A model generated the notes under the pieces. It was not told the DNA's origin. It searched no databases and saw nothing but the letters and a program-made list of their open reading frames with translations. The position numbers and the translations under genes are program-made. Positions 1 through 7,695 of a DNA stretch of 64,000 nucleotides are shown here, piece after piece (positions within the stretch are counted from its first letter, which is position 1; the number at the start of each line of letters is the position of its first letter). Source of the stretch: Anaerobacterium chartisolvens (GTDB taxonomy: Bacteria; Bacillota; Clostridia; Acetivibrionales; DSM-27016); assembly GCF_003337415.1 (NCBI RefSeq), contig NZ_QPJT01000012.1, positions 83,931 to 147,930 of the forward strand, read 5' to 3'.

Positions 1-988
1 CTCCCGCATCATTAAAGCCGTCGCACTTATCCATTACCGCTATGGCTTTAAATCCTGAAAGGGCTGCCGCAATTTCGTCCACAGGGAAAGGTCTGAATAC
101 TCTCAGCTTGATAAGTCCAACCTTTTTGCCCTCTGCCCTCATCTGATCCACAACATACTTCCCTGTACCGGCAGACGAGCTGAGTATAACCATGCAAACA
201 TCCGCATCTTCTGTTTTATATTGCTCAAAAAGCTCGTATTTTCTTCCTGTAAGCTTGTAAAACTCCTCAGAAACCTCAAGTATTACTTTCTTAGAGTTCA
301 TCATCGCCTGGGCCTGCTGCCTCTTATGCTCAAAGCAGTGCGTAAAGTGGTCAAGCGGACCTACCGCAATAGGGTTTTCCCTGTTTAAAAGATAATTCTC
401 GGGATTATATTCTCCAACAAACGCTTTAACCTTGTCATCCTCAAGCAGCTCTATGTTTTCAACTGCGTGAGAAGTAATAAAGCCATCCTGACAGACCATT
501 ACAGGGAGCATAACATCAGGGTGCTCTCCTATCCTGTTAGCCATAAGAGTATTGTCATATGCTTCCTGGTTATTTTCTCCGTAAAGCTGTATCCATCCTG
601 AATCTCTGGCACCCATAGAGTCACTGTGATCGTTCTGGATGTTTAATGGGCCTGAAAGTGTTCTGTTAACACAGGCCAGAACTATAGGAAGCCTTGAGCA
701 TGATGCTATATAAAGGCATTCCCACATAAGAGCCAACCCGTTAGCCGAGGTAGCGGTCATCGCCCTTCCTCCCGCAGCCTGAGCTCCTATACAAGCCGAC
801 ATTGCGCTGTGCTCTGATTCAACAGCTACAAATTCCGTATCTACGGCACCGTCAGCCACAAATGTCGAGAAGTATTGAGGTACTTCTGTTGACGGAGTTA
901 TCGGAAAAGCCGCAACAACGTCAGGATTTATCTGTTTCATGGCAATAGCTACCGCTTCATTGCCACTCATTCTTTCTCTAATACCCAT
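1..988 (-). CDS. porA: Pyruvate:ferredoxin oxidoreductase, alpha subunit (partial, 3' end outside window)
   Basis: Alpha subunit of the multi-subunit 2-oxoacid:ferredoxin oxidoreductase, which converts pyruvate and CoA to acetyl-CoA, CO2 and reduced ferredoxin in the cytoplasm of anaerobes. About 329 codons are visible, starting MGIRERMSGNEAVAIAMKQ and followed by the family motif FPITPSTEVPQYF; the reading frame runs off the window's left edge. The ATG at 986-988 is preceded by a GAGGAGGG ribosome binding site. It lies downstream of porD and porG on the same strand, the usual order for four-subunit enzymes; the TPP-binding beta subunit should follow outside the window. Substrate specificity for pyruvate is inferred from family and context. 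An indolepyruvate or 2-oxoisovalerate enzyme is less likely. Confidence 0.93.
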   Translation of the reverse strand, partial: MGIRERMSGNEAVAIAMKQINPDVVAAFPITPSTEVPQYFSTFVADGAVDTEFVAVESEHSAMSACIGAQAAGGRAMTATSANGLALMWECLYIASCSRLPIVLACVNRTLSGPLNIQNDHSDSMGARDSGWIQLYGENNQEAYDNTLMANRIGEHPDVMLPVMVCQDGFITSHAVENIELLEDDKVKAFVGEYNPENYLLNRENPIAVGPLDHFTHCFEHKRQQAQAMMNSKKVILEVSEEFYKLTGRKYELFEQYKTEDADVCMVILSSSAGTGKYVVDQMRAEGKKVGLIKLRVFRPFPVDEIAAALSGFKAIAVMDKCDGFNDAG

Positions 989-1007
989 TTATAAATTCCC
1001 TCCTCAC

Positions 1008-1328
1008 TTACTTGCCTTCTTCTACAAAGTCAATGGCTTTAAAAGGACAAACCTTTACACATACGCCGCAGCCCTTGCAATGGTCATAGTCAAATTCTAT
1101 TCTTTTGCCGTTCTCATCTACAAGAATTGAAGTATCCGGGCATACAGGGTAGCACAGCAGACACTGCTTGCACTTTTCCTGAAGCCATATAGGCTTCATT
1201 GAACGCCAGTCGCCTGTTTTAAATAATTCAGCATTTCCGGCATAGGGAATCATGCCGCCCTCCGATATTTCCTTCCAGGTACAGCTCCCTGCCTGAATTT
1301 TTGTTTTTTCAGCAGCGTTATTACTCAT
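1008..1328 (-). CDS. porD: Pyruvate:ferredoxin oxidoreductase, delta subunit (2x[4Fe-4S] ferredoxin)
   Basis: The 106-residue delta subunit carries electrons from the TPP site to external ferredoxin. Two CxxCxxCxxxCP cluster motifs are visible: CKQCLLCYPVCP near residues 53-64 and CKGCGVCVKVCP near 83-94, which together bind two [4Fe-4S] clusters. The N-terminal section (SCTWKEISEGGMIPYAGNAELFKTGDWRSMKP) is typical of PorD. The ATG overlaps the porG stop by 4 bp, indicating translational coupling, and porA starts 19 bp after its end. Soluble, cytoplasmic. Confidence 0.95.
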   Translation of the reverse strand: MSNNAAEKTKIQAGSCTWKEISEGGMIPYAGNAELFKTGDWRSMKPIWLQEKCKQCLLCYPVCPDTSILVDENGKRIEFDYDHCKGCGVCVKVCPFKAIDFVEEGK

Positions 1329-1903
1329 AGACCCTTCACCTCCTGCATAGCCCTCTCAAGAGCCTTTACGTTTCCGTCAACAACCTCTGGTTTTTTTGCA
1401 AATTTGTGTTTAAAGGACTCAACCATATCTTTTAAAAATTCATTCTCTTCCATTACGCCGCTGACCTTAACCACTGCGGCAAGCATAGGAGTGTTGGGGA
1501 AGTATTTGCCGAGAGTTTCAATAGAAATGGTTCTTGCATCAATAGTACATACTTTTCCTTTATATCCTTTAAGCAAAGGCCTTACTTCTTCGGGAGCCTT
1601 AACGGTGTTAATGATAATCGCCCCTTCTTCCTTAAGACCCGCCGTTACGTCAACAGCCTCCAAAAGCGTATCATCTACTACAACCACATACTCAGGATCA
1701 TAAATATTACTGTGAATAGAAAGCCTTTCATCGCTTATTCTGTTATAAGCGGTAATAGGCGCTCCCATTCTTTCGGGACCATACTCTGGAAAACCCTGAA
1801 TATATTTTCCCGTATTAAATGCCGCATCAGCAAGCAGCAAAGATGCTGTTTTTGCACCTTGTCCACCACGCCCATGCCATCTAATCTCAACAATCTTTCC
1901 CAT
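1325..1903 (-). CDS. porG: Pyruvate:ferredoxin oxidoreductase, gamma subunit
   Basis: The 192-residue gamma subunit, first gene of the por operon. It begins MGKIVEIRWHGRGGQGAKTA and contains the GRGGQG and QGFPEYGPERMGAP motifs typical of the gamma domain, thought to contribute to CoA binding. The open frame extends 47 codons further upstream, but I start at the ATG at 1901-1903 because an AAGAGGAGGT ribosome binding site sits just upstream and homologues begin at this residue. The longer version would also include the promoter sequence. Coupled by overlap to porD. Confidence 0.94.
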   Translation of the reverse strand: MGKIVEIRWHGRGGQGAKTASLLLADAAFNTGKYIQGFPEYGPERMGAPITAYNRISDERLSIHSNIYDPEYVVVVDDTLLEAVDVTAGLKEEGAIIINTVKAPEEVRPLLKGYKGKVCTIDARTISIETLGKYFPNTPMLAAVVKVSGVMEENEFLKDMVESFKHKFAKKPEVVDGNVKALERAMQEVKGL

Positions 1904-1988
1904 GGGGTAAACCTCCTCTTTATAATTAATTTTAATATTATTAGCTAAAAATCTTAGGCTTACTAAATTTATGCTAAACTCAAATAAA

Positions 1989-2017
1989 AGTATACTTGTT
2001 TGTTTATTTCTTGTCAA
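1989..2017 (-). promoter_or_regulatory. Sigma-A promoter of the por operon
   Basis: On the minus strand, TTGACA (2012-2017) is followed after 17 bp by TATACT (1989-1994), five or six matches in each hexamer. It lies about 85 bp upstream of porG, in the space that the overlong porG frame would otherwise claim as coding. Seen directly; activity is inferred. Confidence 0.8.
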
Positions 2018-2150
2018 GTCGAAACTAAGCGTGAGAATGCCCATATATACACGAAATTTTAATTATACGTTTGTTCTTTGTATACAATAATCCTTATAAA
2101 TTCATGTGCGCGTGATACCTGTATACAGACAAAAAAAATATGCATAAATA

Positions 2151-2181
2151 AACGTCCGGCATATATTATTTGCCAGACGTT
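2151..2181 (-). terminator. Rho-independent terminator after bofA
   Basis: An 11-bp stem with one G-T pair (AACGTCTGGCA / TGCCGGACGTT) around a 9-nt loop. In the minus orientation it is followed by a T-rich tract containing eight consecutive T. It ends transcription of yaaL-bofA before the por promoter. Confidence 0.75.
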
Positions 2182-2209
2182 CAAAATCCTTCATGACAAT
2201 TTGATTGTA

Positions 2210-2482
2210 CTATATGTTAAAGATAATTTTAATTATAACAAGAAATATTACACCGGGTACACCAAGAAACCCTACTGTTAATGCAGATACTATATTTAAA
2301 GGAAGGTGGTATCCGAATGCGCTTCCTATAAAATTGATAAGAGCCAGCACGATCCCCCCTATCACAGCATTAAACACCAGCTTAAAAATTATTTTAAGAG
2401 GAATCAAAAAGACTCTTCCAAGTATAAATAGAAATATTATCCCTACAATATAAGCAAACAATACTCCGTAATCCACACTCAT
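2210..2482 (-). CDS. bofA: BofA family pro-sigma-K processing inhibitor
   Basis: A 90-residue integral membrane protein related to Bacillus subtilis BofA, which with SpoIVFA holds the SpoIVFB protease inactive until the forespore signal arrives, so controlling SigK activation late in sporulation. Visible features are a first membrane segment at residues 7-30, a second hydrophobic region at about 36-58, and the C-terminal family signature GFLGVPGVIFLVIIKIIF. It directly follows a yaaL homologue, the same pairing as in B. subtilis, where recR also lies upstream; recR is absent here. It implies that the organism forms, or descends from formers of, endospores. Confidence 0.88.
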   Translation of the reverse strand: MSVDYGVLFAYIVGIIFLFILGRVFLIPLKIIFKLVFNAVIGGIVLALINFIGSAFGYHLPLNIVSALTVGFLGVPGVIFLVIIKIIFNI

Positions 2483-2505
2483 ACACCCACATTCCCCTCG
2501 TCGGT

Positions 2506-2841
2506 TTATTGAAAGGTTTGCTGCTTAAAGTCAATGCTATCTATTCTAATGCCTTTTTCCTTGGCCTTTTTTATGTAGTATTCATATTTTACCTGACATG
2601 CCTTGATTCTGTAAGCATAATAGTCTACCAGCTCACTCTCGTCGGCATTTTCAAAATTTATATTTGCATTAATCCAATCCATCTTGGCATTCCTGATGCT
2701 TTGCAGCAGCTCTTCGTTTTCATTCGGGACATTTTCAGGTACCGCCTGCGGTGCTTTAAAGCTGAATTTTCTTAAAATTCTTGCAAATAAGCCGCCTTTA
2801 TTCAGTTTTACATTATAATTTTTTTCAGGATTAGGCTGCAT
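2506..2841 (-). CDS. yaaL: YaaL family protein (DUF2508)
   Basis: A 111-residue protein with a basic N-terminus (residues 1-35) followed by a helical region NENEELLQSIRNAKMDWINA and DESELVDYYAYRIKACQVKYEYYIKKAKEKG, the recognisable core of the DUF2508 family. Its biochemical role is unknown. The family commonly sits between recR and bofA in Firmicutes; here it precedes bofA by 23 bp on the same strand, supporting the assignment. The ATG has an AGGGAG site seven bases upstream. No membrane segment or signal peptide is visible. Confidence 0.82.
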   Translation of the reverse strand: MQPNPEKNYNVKLNKGGLFARILRKFSFKAPQAVPENVPNENEELLQSIRNAKMDWINANINFENADESELVDYYAYRIKACQVKYEYYIKKAKEKGIRIDSIDFKQQTFQ

Positions 2842-3008
2842 GTAAATTCTCCCTATACTTTATAAATATATTAAAAGTATAAGCATAATTTACCATTTAT
2901 ATGCATTGCCCAGAAAAATTTCAGATAGATATTCAACGGGTTTTAATTTTGAAAGATAAGCTTGTTGGTTATGAAAGAAAAAGAAATATATAATTGAATT
3001 TGACTGTC

Positions 3009-3599
3009 TTAATATTCTTTTGACCTCAAATATTCATATATCGCATTTGTTGTGGCATATCTAAACTTTCCCCAATCGGACCACTTTCCCACAATATTAT
3101 TCAGTAAACCGGCAACCTCCCCCAATTCATCCACCGTAACCTCTTTTATTTCGCTGACCTCATTGTCACTGGCATCGATAAGAAGCCTTCCTCCCATTTC
3201 CTCCAATATAAACAGATAGGAATAAAACATAATAAATTTATTTTCGTGCTCAAACCTTATTTTCAACACACCCGCAAAGCTGCTCACTTTAACATCTATA
3301 CCCAGCTCCTCACGGGTCTCTCTGAAAACAGCTTTTATAATATCCTCTCCATACTGTATCCCTCCTGTAGGAATTCTGAATATACCCTTGGGATACTCCG
3401 AGCAAGTGACTGTGATAATCTTATTGTTTGGCCTTAAAACACAAAACACTACCTCCCCGCGCCTATCCTTCTCAATGGATTTTTTCATTTTATTAAAAAA
3501 GCTGCTGTTTATATATTTTATTGTAATGTCCTGAGAACACGGATCCGTACCAAGCTCTTCACATATTTTAAGCAATTCATTCCGATTAAATGTATTCAT
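3009..3599 (-). CDS. Nudix family hydrolase
   Basis: A 196-residue Nudix protein. The full Nudix box is visible (GGIQYGEDIIKAVF then RETREELGI), matching GX5EX7REUXEEXGU, with the glutamates that bind the catalytic divalent metal. Such enzymes cleave a nucleoside diphosphate linked to another moiety; the substrate cannot be deduced. The N-terminal 60 residues (NELLKICEELGTDPCSQDITIKYIN) are not part of the core fold. I start at the internal ATG (3597-3599), which has GGGGGAGG ten bases upstream, rather than 12 codons earlier. It appears to be a single-gene unit, divergent from the vanW-like gene. Confidence 0.85.
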   Translation of the reverse strand: MNTFNRNELLKICEELGTDPCSQDITIKYINSSFFNKMKKSIEKDRRGEVVFCVLRPNNKIITVTCSEYPKGIFRIPTGGIQYGEDIIKAVFRETREELGIDVKVSSFAGVLKIRFEHENKFIMFYSYLFILEEMGGRLLIDASDNEVSEIKEVTVDELGEVAGLLNNIVGKWSDWGKFRYATTNAIYEYLRSKEY

Positions 3600-3774
3600 C
3601 TCTACTCTACCTCCCCCATGAGGACATATGTCCATTCATAGCTATATATTATTACCTTTATATTAATACTTTTTTATGGCTTTTTCTATAACCTTGCACA
3701 ATTCTTAATTTATATGTAACAATACTTAGATAGCAGCAACAAATTATATTTTCACATCGCTTAATATAAATATA

Positions 3775-3803
3775 TTGTGTTTTTACTATAAAATTGCGAT
3801 AAT
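3775..3803 (+). promoter_or_regulatory. Candidate promoter of the VanW-like gene within the 3600-3941 intergenic region
   Basis: TTGTGT, 17 bp, GATAAT: a moderate match to a sigma-A promoter about 140 bp before the gene. The 342-bp divergent gap between the Nudix gene and the VanW-like gene is AT-rich, and I see nothing else definite in it. Confidence 0.4.
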
Positions 3804-3941
3804 ATAGATATGCTTTATATGGAACAAAAAAATTTTTTTTACGTCATATTTGTTTGGGTAAAGAAATTCTGCCGTCGTTCATGAAGCATTTATTTAAGAA
3901 AATACCTACAAAAGGCATTATAAATTGGAGTGTTTATTTAA

Positions 3942-5807
3942 ATGGAGACAAGTGTGCAAAACATTGAACCACAGAAAAAGCAGGCCGTTAAATTTATTTC
4001 CCGAAAAGTTATCGTAATATCGCTGATAACTTTTATTTTACTGATGCTGGCAATAACTGCACAGTTAGGCTATACTCTTTTAAATTCAGACAGAGTATAT
4101 AAGGGCATATATATTAATGATATTTATGCCGGAAATTTATCCAAGGAAGAACTGACTGAGACTTTAAATCTCAAATATCAAAAAAATCTTGAGGAATTGG
4201 AGCTTAATATAGTATGCAAGGGAGTTTACAACAGCCTTCCATTTTCCTCCATAAATGCGGCCTATGATGTAAAAGTCGCTGTTGACTCAGCTTTTAATAT
4301 AGGCAGAGAGGGAAGCCTTCTTAGCAAGCTGGGGGATATATTTAAGGCGCGCCATAATGGCATAAAGCTTTCCATACCTGTTTTGTTCAGTGAAGAAAAG
4401 GCAAACGAGGTTATACAGTCCATTTACTCTAAAACTCTTGTTGATGTTAAGCAGTCCGATTTTTCCATACGGGAGGATAAGCTGATAATAAGGCGGGGGC
4501 ATTCGGGAGAACGCATAGACAGAATCGCGGCACTCCGGGAATTGACCGAAAGCATAAAAAACCTTAAAACAGACACTCTAAAAATACCTGTTGAAACTGT
4601 CTACCCCGATGCTATAGACGTTGACGGGCTGTACGGCAAGGTAACACGCAGGGCACAGGACGCATCCTTCAAGGTGGAAAACAATAAGCTTGAAATCATA
4701 CCTGAGGTAATCGGCATAAGTGTGGATAAGAGCAAAATAGCCCAGGCAGTTTCCGAGCTGGAAAAGGGACAGTCCTCCGAAAAAGTTGTGCCACTAACAA
4801 CCGAAACGCCTAAAATAACCACTGCTGATGTTCACTCACGTTTGTTTAAGGATAATCTTTATACAATGAAGACTCATTTTAATACAAATACCGAAAATAA
4901 TTTAAACAGAAGCCAAAATATAAAAATAGCGGCTTCTAAAATAAACGGTATAATTCTTGCACCGGGTCAAATATTTTCCTTTAATGAGACCGTTGGAAAA
5001 AGGACAGTTGATGCGGGCTATAAGGATGCATACATATATAAGTCAGGCAAGGTGGTAAGTGACCTTGCCGGGGGTATCTGCCAGGTTTCCTCAACATTAT
5101 ACAATGCCGTATTGCACAGTGATCTTGAAGTGGTGGAGCGCAGAAACCATATGTTTTCAGTAGTTTATGTGCCTGAAGGAAGGGATGCCACTGTTTTTTA
5201 CGGCAGCACAGATTTCAGATTCAAGAACTCTACAAAATGGCCCATAAAAATAGATAGCCAGATAACCAAGGACAATTACCTTGTCTTCTCTCTTAAGGGT
5301 ACAAATGAAACTCCCGGTAAAACGGTAGAGTTTACATCCTCCAAAAGGAACGAGAAGCCTTTTACTACCAACTATACCGACGATCCTAATCTCCCCGAAG
5401 GCACTACCAAGGTCATTCAGGAGGGTCATAACGGGGCTATCATAGATACCTTCAAAACCGTAAAGCAGGATGGAAAAGTCATTGAAAAGATAAAGATAAC
5501 CACAAGTGTCTACCAGCCTCTGGTGGAAGAGGTGGTGAGGGGAACCAAAAAGGTTCAACAAACTCCCTCAAATAAAGACCCTCTAAACGAAGGAAATTCC
5601 GTTCCGAATAGTGAAGGGCAGAATGGAGCTTCAACAGATACAGACCCTGCACAGAATTCTGAGCCTGATAGCTTTTTGCCCGATGCAGAGTCAGACTCTG
5701 CCGATAATGCCGGAGATCCGGAAGGTATTCCCCTTGACCAGCTTCCCAGGCCCGACATGGATGATAGTGCCATTAATGACCATATCAATACGGAAGATGT
5801 AATTTGA
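3942..5807 (+). CDS. VanW family cell-surface protein with G5 domain
   Basis: A 621-residue membrane-anchored protein. It has a short cytoplasmic N-terminus, one transmembrane segment (about residues 24-48) and two related N-terminal repeats of the peptidoglycan-binding-4 type (about 60-285). A VanW domain covers about 310-440 (IILAPGQIFSFNETVGKRT and DLAGGICQVSSTLYNAVLHS), a G5-like segment about 455-530 (GKTVEFTSSK, VIQEGHNGAIIDTFKTVKQDGKVIEK), and an acidic disordered tail follows. The architecture resembles B. subtilis YoaR. The role is unproven, probably at the cell wall. The VanW name comes from vancomycin-resistance clusters and does not imply resistance here. Single gene followed by a terminator. 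Confidence 0.9.
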   Translation: METSVQNIEPQKKQAVKFISRKVIVISLITFILLMLAITAQLGYTLLNSDRVYKGIYINDIYAGNLSKEELTETLNLKYQKNLEELELNIVCKGVYNSLPFSSINAAYDVKVAVDSAFNIGREGSLLSKLGDIFKARHNGIKLSIPVLFSEEKANEVIQSIYSKTLVDVKQSDFSIREDKLIIRRGHSGERIDRIAALRELTESIKNLKTDTLKIPVETVYPDAIDVDGLYGKVTRRAQDASFKVENNKLEIIPEVIGISVDKSKIAQAVSELEKGQSSEKVVPLTTETPKITTADVHSRLFKDNLYTMKTHFNTNTENNLNRSQNIKIAASKINGIILAPGQIFSFNETVGKRTVDAGYKDAYIYKSGKVVSDLAGGICQVSSTLYNAVLHSDLEVVERRNHMFSVVYVPEGRDATVFYGSTDFRFKNSTKWPIKIDSQITKDNYLVFSLKGTNETPGKTVEFTSSKRNEKPFTTNYTDDPNLPEGTTKVIQEGHNGAIIDTFKTVKQDGKVIEKIKITTSVYQPLVEEVVRGTKKVQQTPSNKDPLNEGNSVPNSEGQNGASTDTDPAQNSEPDSFLPDAESDSADNAGDPEGIPLDQLPRPDMDDSAINDHINTEDVI

Positions 5808-5822
5808 GTATAATCAATTAAA

Positions 5823-5865
5823 CAGAGAGAATTCCTAAAAAGCTTGCGGACAGGATTTCTCTCTG
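5823..5865. terminator. Bidirectional terminator between convergent genes
   Basis: A 14-bp stem with one mismatch (CAGAGAGAATTCCT / AGGATTTCTCTCTG) around a 15-nt loop, between the rightward VanW-like gene and the leftward stress-protein gene. A TTTGTTTT tract follows on the plus strand. Confidence 0.6.
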
Positions 5866-5879
5866 CTTAAGACTTTGTT

Positions 5880-6389
5880 TTAATAGCTTTTTATCTTTGA
5901 CGCACCATTATTTCTAAGAATTGAAGATACACTGTCTATTTTATCCTCATCTGTCTTCATGCTGAACAGTATCTTTCCAGATTTTATGTCTTCTTCGTAC
6001 TGCCTGCTTTCATTCTCAGGAATACCTAAGTCTACGAGTCCTCCCACTATCCCTCCTGTTACCGCACCTGATATCAGACCTGTTATAGGACCCGCTGCCG
6101 CAATTATTCCAAATCCCGGTATCACCATGCTTCCCGCTCCTATAACAAGTCCCGCAAGTCCTCCTAAGATACCTCCTGTGACTACTCCGTCAGATATGTT
6201 ATCGTTTACCTGTCCGTCATTTCTTCCCATGCTTGCCCCTATTCCCCCCGGCTGATCCATCCCTTGTTCCTCTCCGTGTTTTGCCACGATAGATATGTCG
6301 TCGGTTTTCAAGCCCCTGTCCTTTATCTTCCTCGCGGCATTCTCGGCATGATCATACTTATCAAAAACAGCTACAAGTGTCCTCGCCAT
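5880..6389 (-). CDS. General stress protein of the YflT / glycine-zipper type
   Basis: A 169-residue protein. The N-terminal segment (MARTLVAVFDKYDHAENAARKIKDRGLKTDDISIVAKHGEE) matches the heat-induced stress protein YflT-like domain. A long glycine- and alanine-rich hydrophobic stretch follows at about 68-120 (GVVTGGILGGLAGLVIGAGSM, GGIVGGLVDLGIP), then a second alpha/beta segment (YEEDIKSGKILFSMKTDEDKIDSVSSIL). The glycine zipper suggests membrane association or oligomerisation. Function is not established. RBS GGAGGAG lies upstream of the ATG. I see no clear SigB-type promoter. Confidence 0.7.
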   Translation of the reverse strand: MARTLVAVFDKYDHAENAARKIKDRGLKTDDISIVAKHGEEQGMDQPGGIGASMGRNDGQVNDNISDGVVTGGILGGLAGLVIGAGSMVIPGFGIIAAAGPITGLISGAVTGGIVGGLVDLGIPENESRQYEEDIKSGKILFSMKTDEDKIDSVSSILRNNGASKIKSY

Positions 6390-6549
6390 ATCGCTGCTCC
6401 TCCTTTGTGATTTTATTATTTACTACTATATTTTTAGTTAATATCTCTTTATTTATTCTCAAGGACATGCTTAAAGTGTCCGGCGGCCTTTCTGAATTTT
6501 ATATTTTCAGACCTCTGTATTTAAAAAAATAAATATATATCAAAAAAAC

Positions 6550-6579
6550 TTGTCATTTAATGTATATTTAATTTATAAT
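6550..6579 (+). promoter_or_regulatory. Sigma-A promoter
   Basis: TTGTCA, 18 bp, TATAAT, ending 44 bp before the following membrane-protein start. It is close to consensus and well placed. Confidence 0.65.
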
Positions 6580-6622
6580 GTAGAGGTAATTTATCCTATT
6601 ATTTAAAACTGGGAGTATTTTT

Positions 6623-7144
6623 ATGCCTTCTCAAAAATTTATGTTAGTTCTATTTTTATTAGTAGTACTGCCTTTAGTAATTATATTTGCAAACCATGAT
6701 GTTTTTTTTACCTTTGTATCAATTATTATCGTTGCAGATTCTTTCAAATTTATAGCATTTATATTTTTAGGTAATGCGAATGATCCTGAAGAAAATAAAG
6801 CTTCGGACAAAAACAATATGTCCGAAAAGCGGGATCTCAGCGACAATGACTCTTTAGATTTCAAAAGGTTTGATATAGGAATTCATATCACAAGAAATCT
6901 TATTGTAATATTATTTTACATATACTGCTCATTATATATAAACTTATTTATATTAAAAATACTGACAGCGTTGATAATCTTATATCTTATATATGGAATA
7001 AATGTAATTATTGCAAGCCGCAGCTTAATATCCTTCAAAAAAAATGTAAAGCTTGACACAGCAGCAAAGTTTGCAGTAAGAATTATCTCAATATTTATTA
7101 TAGCCGCTGTAGCTTATAATAAGTTTGTGAAAAATGTTTTATAA
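6623..7144 (+). CDS. Hypothetical integral membrane protein
   Basis: A 173-residue protein that I do not recognise. Hydrophobic segments are visible at about residues 6-24, 27-50, 88-108, 110-130 and 148-168. Between the second and third lies a polar loop (about 52-84) rich in Asp, Glu, Asn and Lys, likely outside the membrane. No enzymatic motif is apparent. An in-frame ATG with a weak GGGAG site and a good promoter upstream support expression. It is a single gene between a stress protein and the glutamate synthase operon, with no functional hint from neighbours. Confidence 0.6.
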   Translation: MPSQKFMLVLFLLVVLPLVIIFANHDVFFTFVSIIIVADSFKFIAFIFLGNANDPEENKASDKNNMSEKRDLSDNDSLDFKRFDIGIHITRNLIVILFYIYCSLYINLFILKILTALIILYLIYGINVIIASRSLISFKKNVKLDTAAKFAVRIISIFIIAAVAYNKFVKNVL

Positions 7145-7293
7145 TACTTCAGTGTCTAAAGGTTAGAGTACAAAAACGTCTTTTGCCTTTAAAAGCAAGA
7201 GCATTCGTGTACTTTAGAATGTACAACGCAGAGGGTTTTTGCAAGAATTATCTCCACAAGTTGCAGTTTTTTTATTTTTTTTTATAATTTCTA

Positions 7294-7322
7294 TTGAATG
7301 TAGCACATCAGCATGTTATAAT
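7294..7322 (+). promoter_or_regulatory. Sigma-A promoter of the gltBD operon
   Basis: TTGAAT, 17 bp, TATAAT. The -10 is perfect and the -35 has four matches. It would give a 5' leader of about 365 nt before gltB. Confidence 0.6.
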
Positions 7323-7695
7323 TATAGCACTAAATATGTACATTACGTCAAATGTATTTGTTTATAATGCGGATAAGCATATTTTTTGAATAATTTTAGA
7401 GTGCGAAGATGTACTCAAAGGTTTTTCCAAGACATACTCAATGAAGAGGGCAAGCGTCTTTGTTGTTATGTCTTTTTTGTATCCCAAATTTAAGGATACG
7501 CGGTTTAAAATAGATAATGCTCTTTTTGAAGGATTGATTTGATAATTATTCATTTTAAGTCTGACCTATTTATCATAATTAACTTACAGACTGGTGGAAA
7601 AATCCCCTAAAGGCATGGCACTGATGCAGGAGGCCAAAACAGGCCCCTGCTTTAACATAAAAATATAACAATGAAGTTTAGAAAGGTTGCTTGAC
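7323..7695 (+). promoter_or_regulatory. Long untranslated leader of gltB with a stem-loop
   Basis: This non-coding stretch is too long for a simple leader. Near its end (7628-7652) GCAGG-A-GGCC pairs with GGCC-CCTGC around an AAAACA loop, about 45 bp before the gltB start. I compared it by eye with the glutamine, c-di-GMP, c-di-AMP and THF riboswitch consensus motifs and found no match. Nitrogen-dependent control is plausible but unproven. The gap before the promoter (7145-7293) holds only AT-rich sequence. Confidence 0.4.

Noticed and set aside
1904..2044. 47-codon N-terminal extension of porG
   Set aside because: The internal ATG has a strong ribosome binding site and matches homologous N-termini; the extension covers the sigma-A promoter.
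7362..7553. Minus-strand 63-codon frame (MNNYQINPSKRALSILNRVS...) in the gltB leader
   Set aside because: Weak ribosome binding site, no recognisable family, and antisense to the probable leader transcript; may be chance in AT-rich DNA.
7560..7695. Known riboswitch class (glutamine, c-di-GMP or other) before gltB
   Set aside because: Conserved core nucleotides of these classes could not be found by eye.
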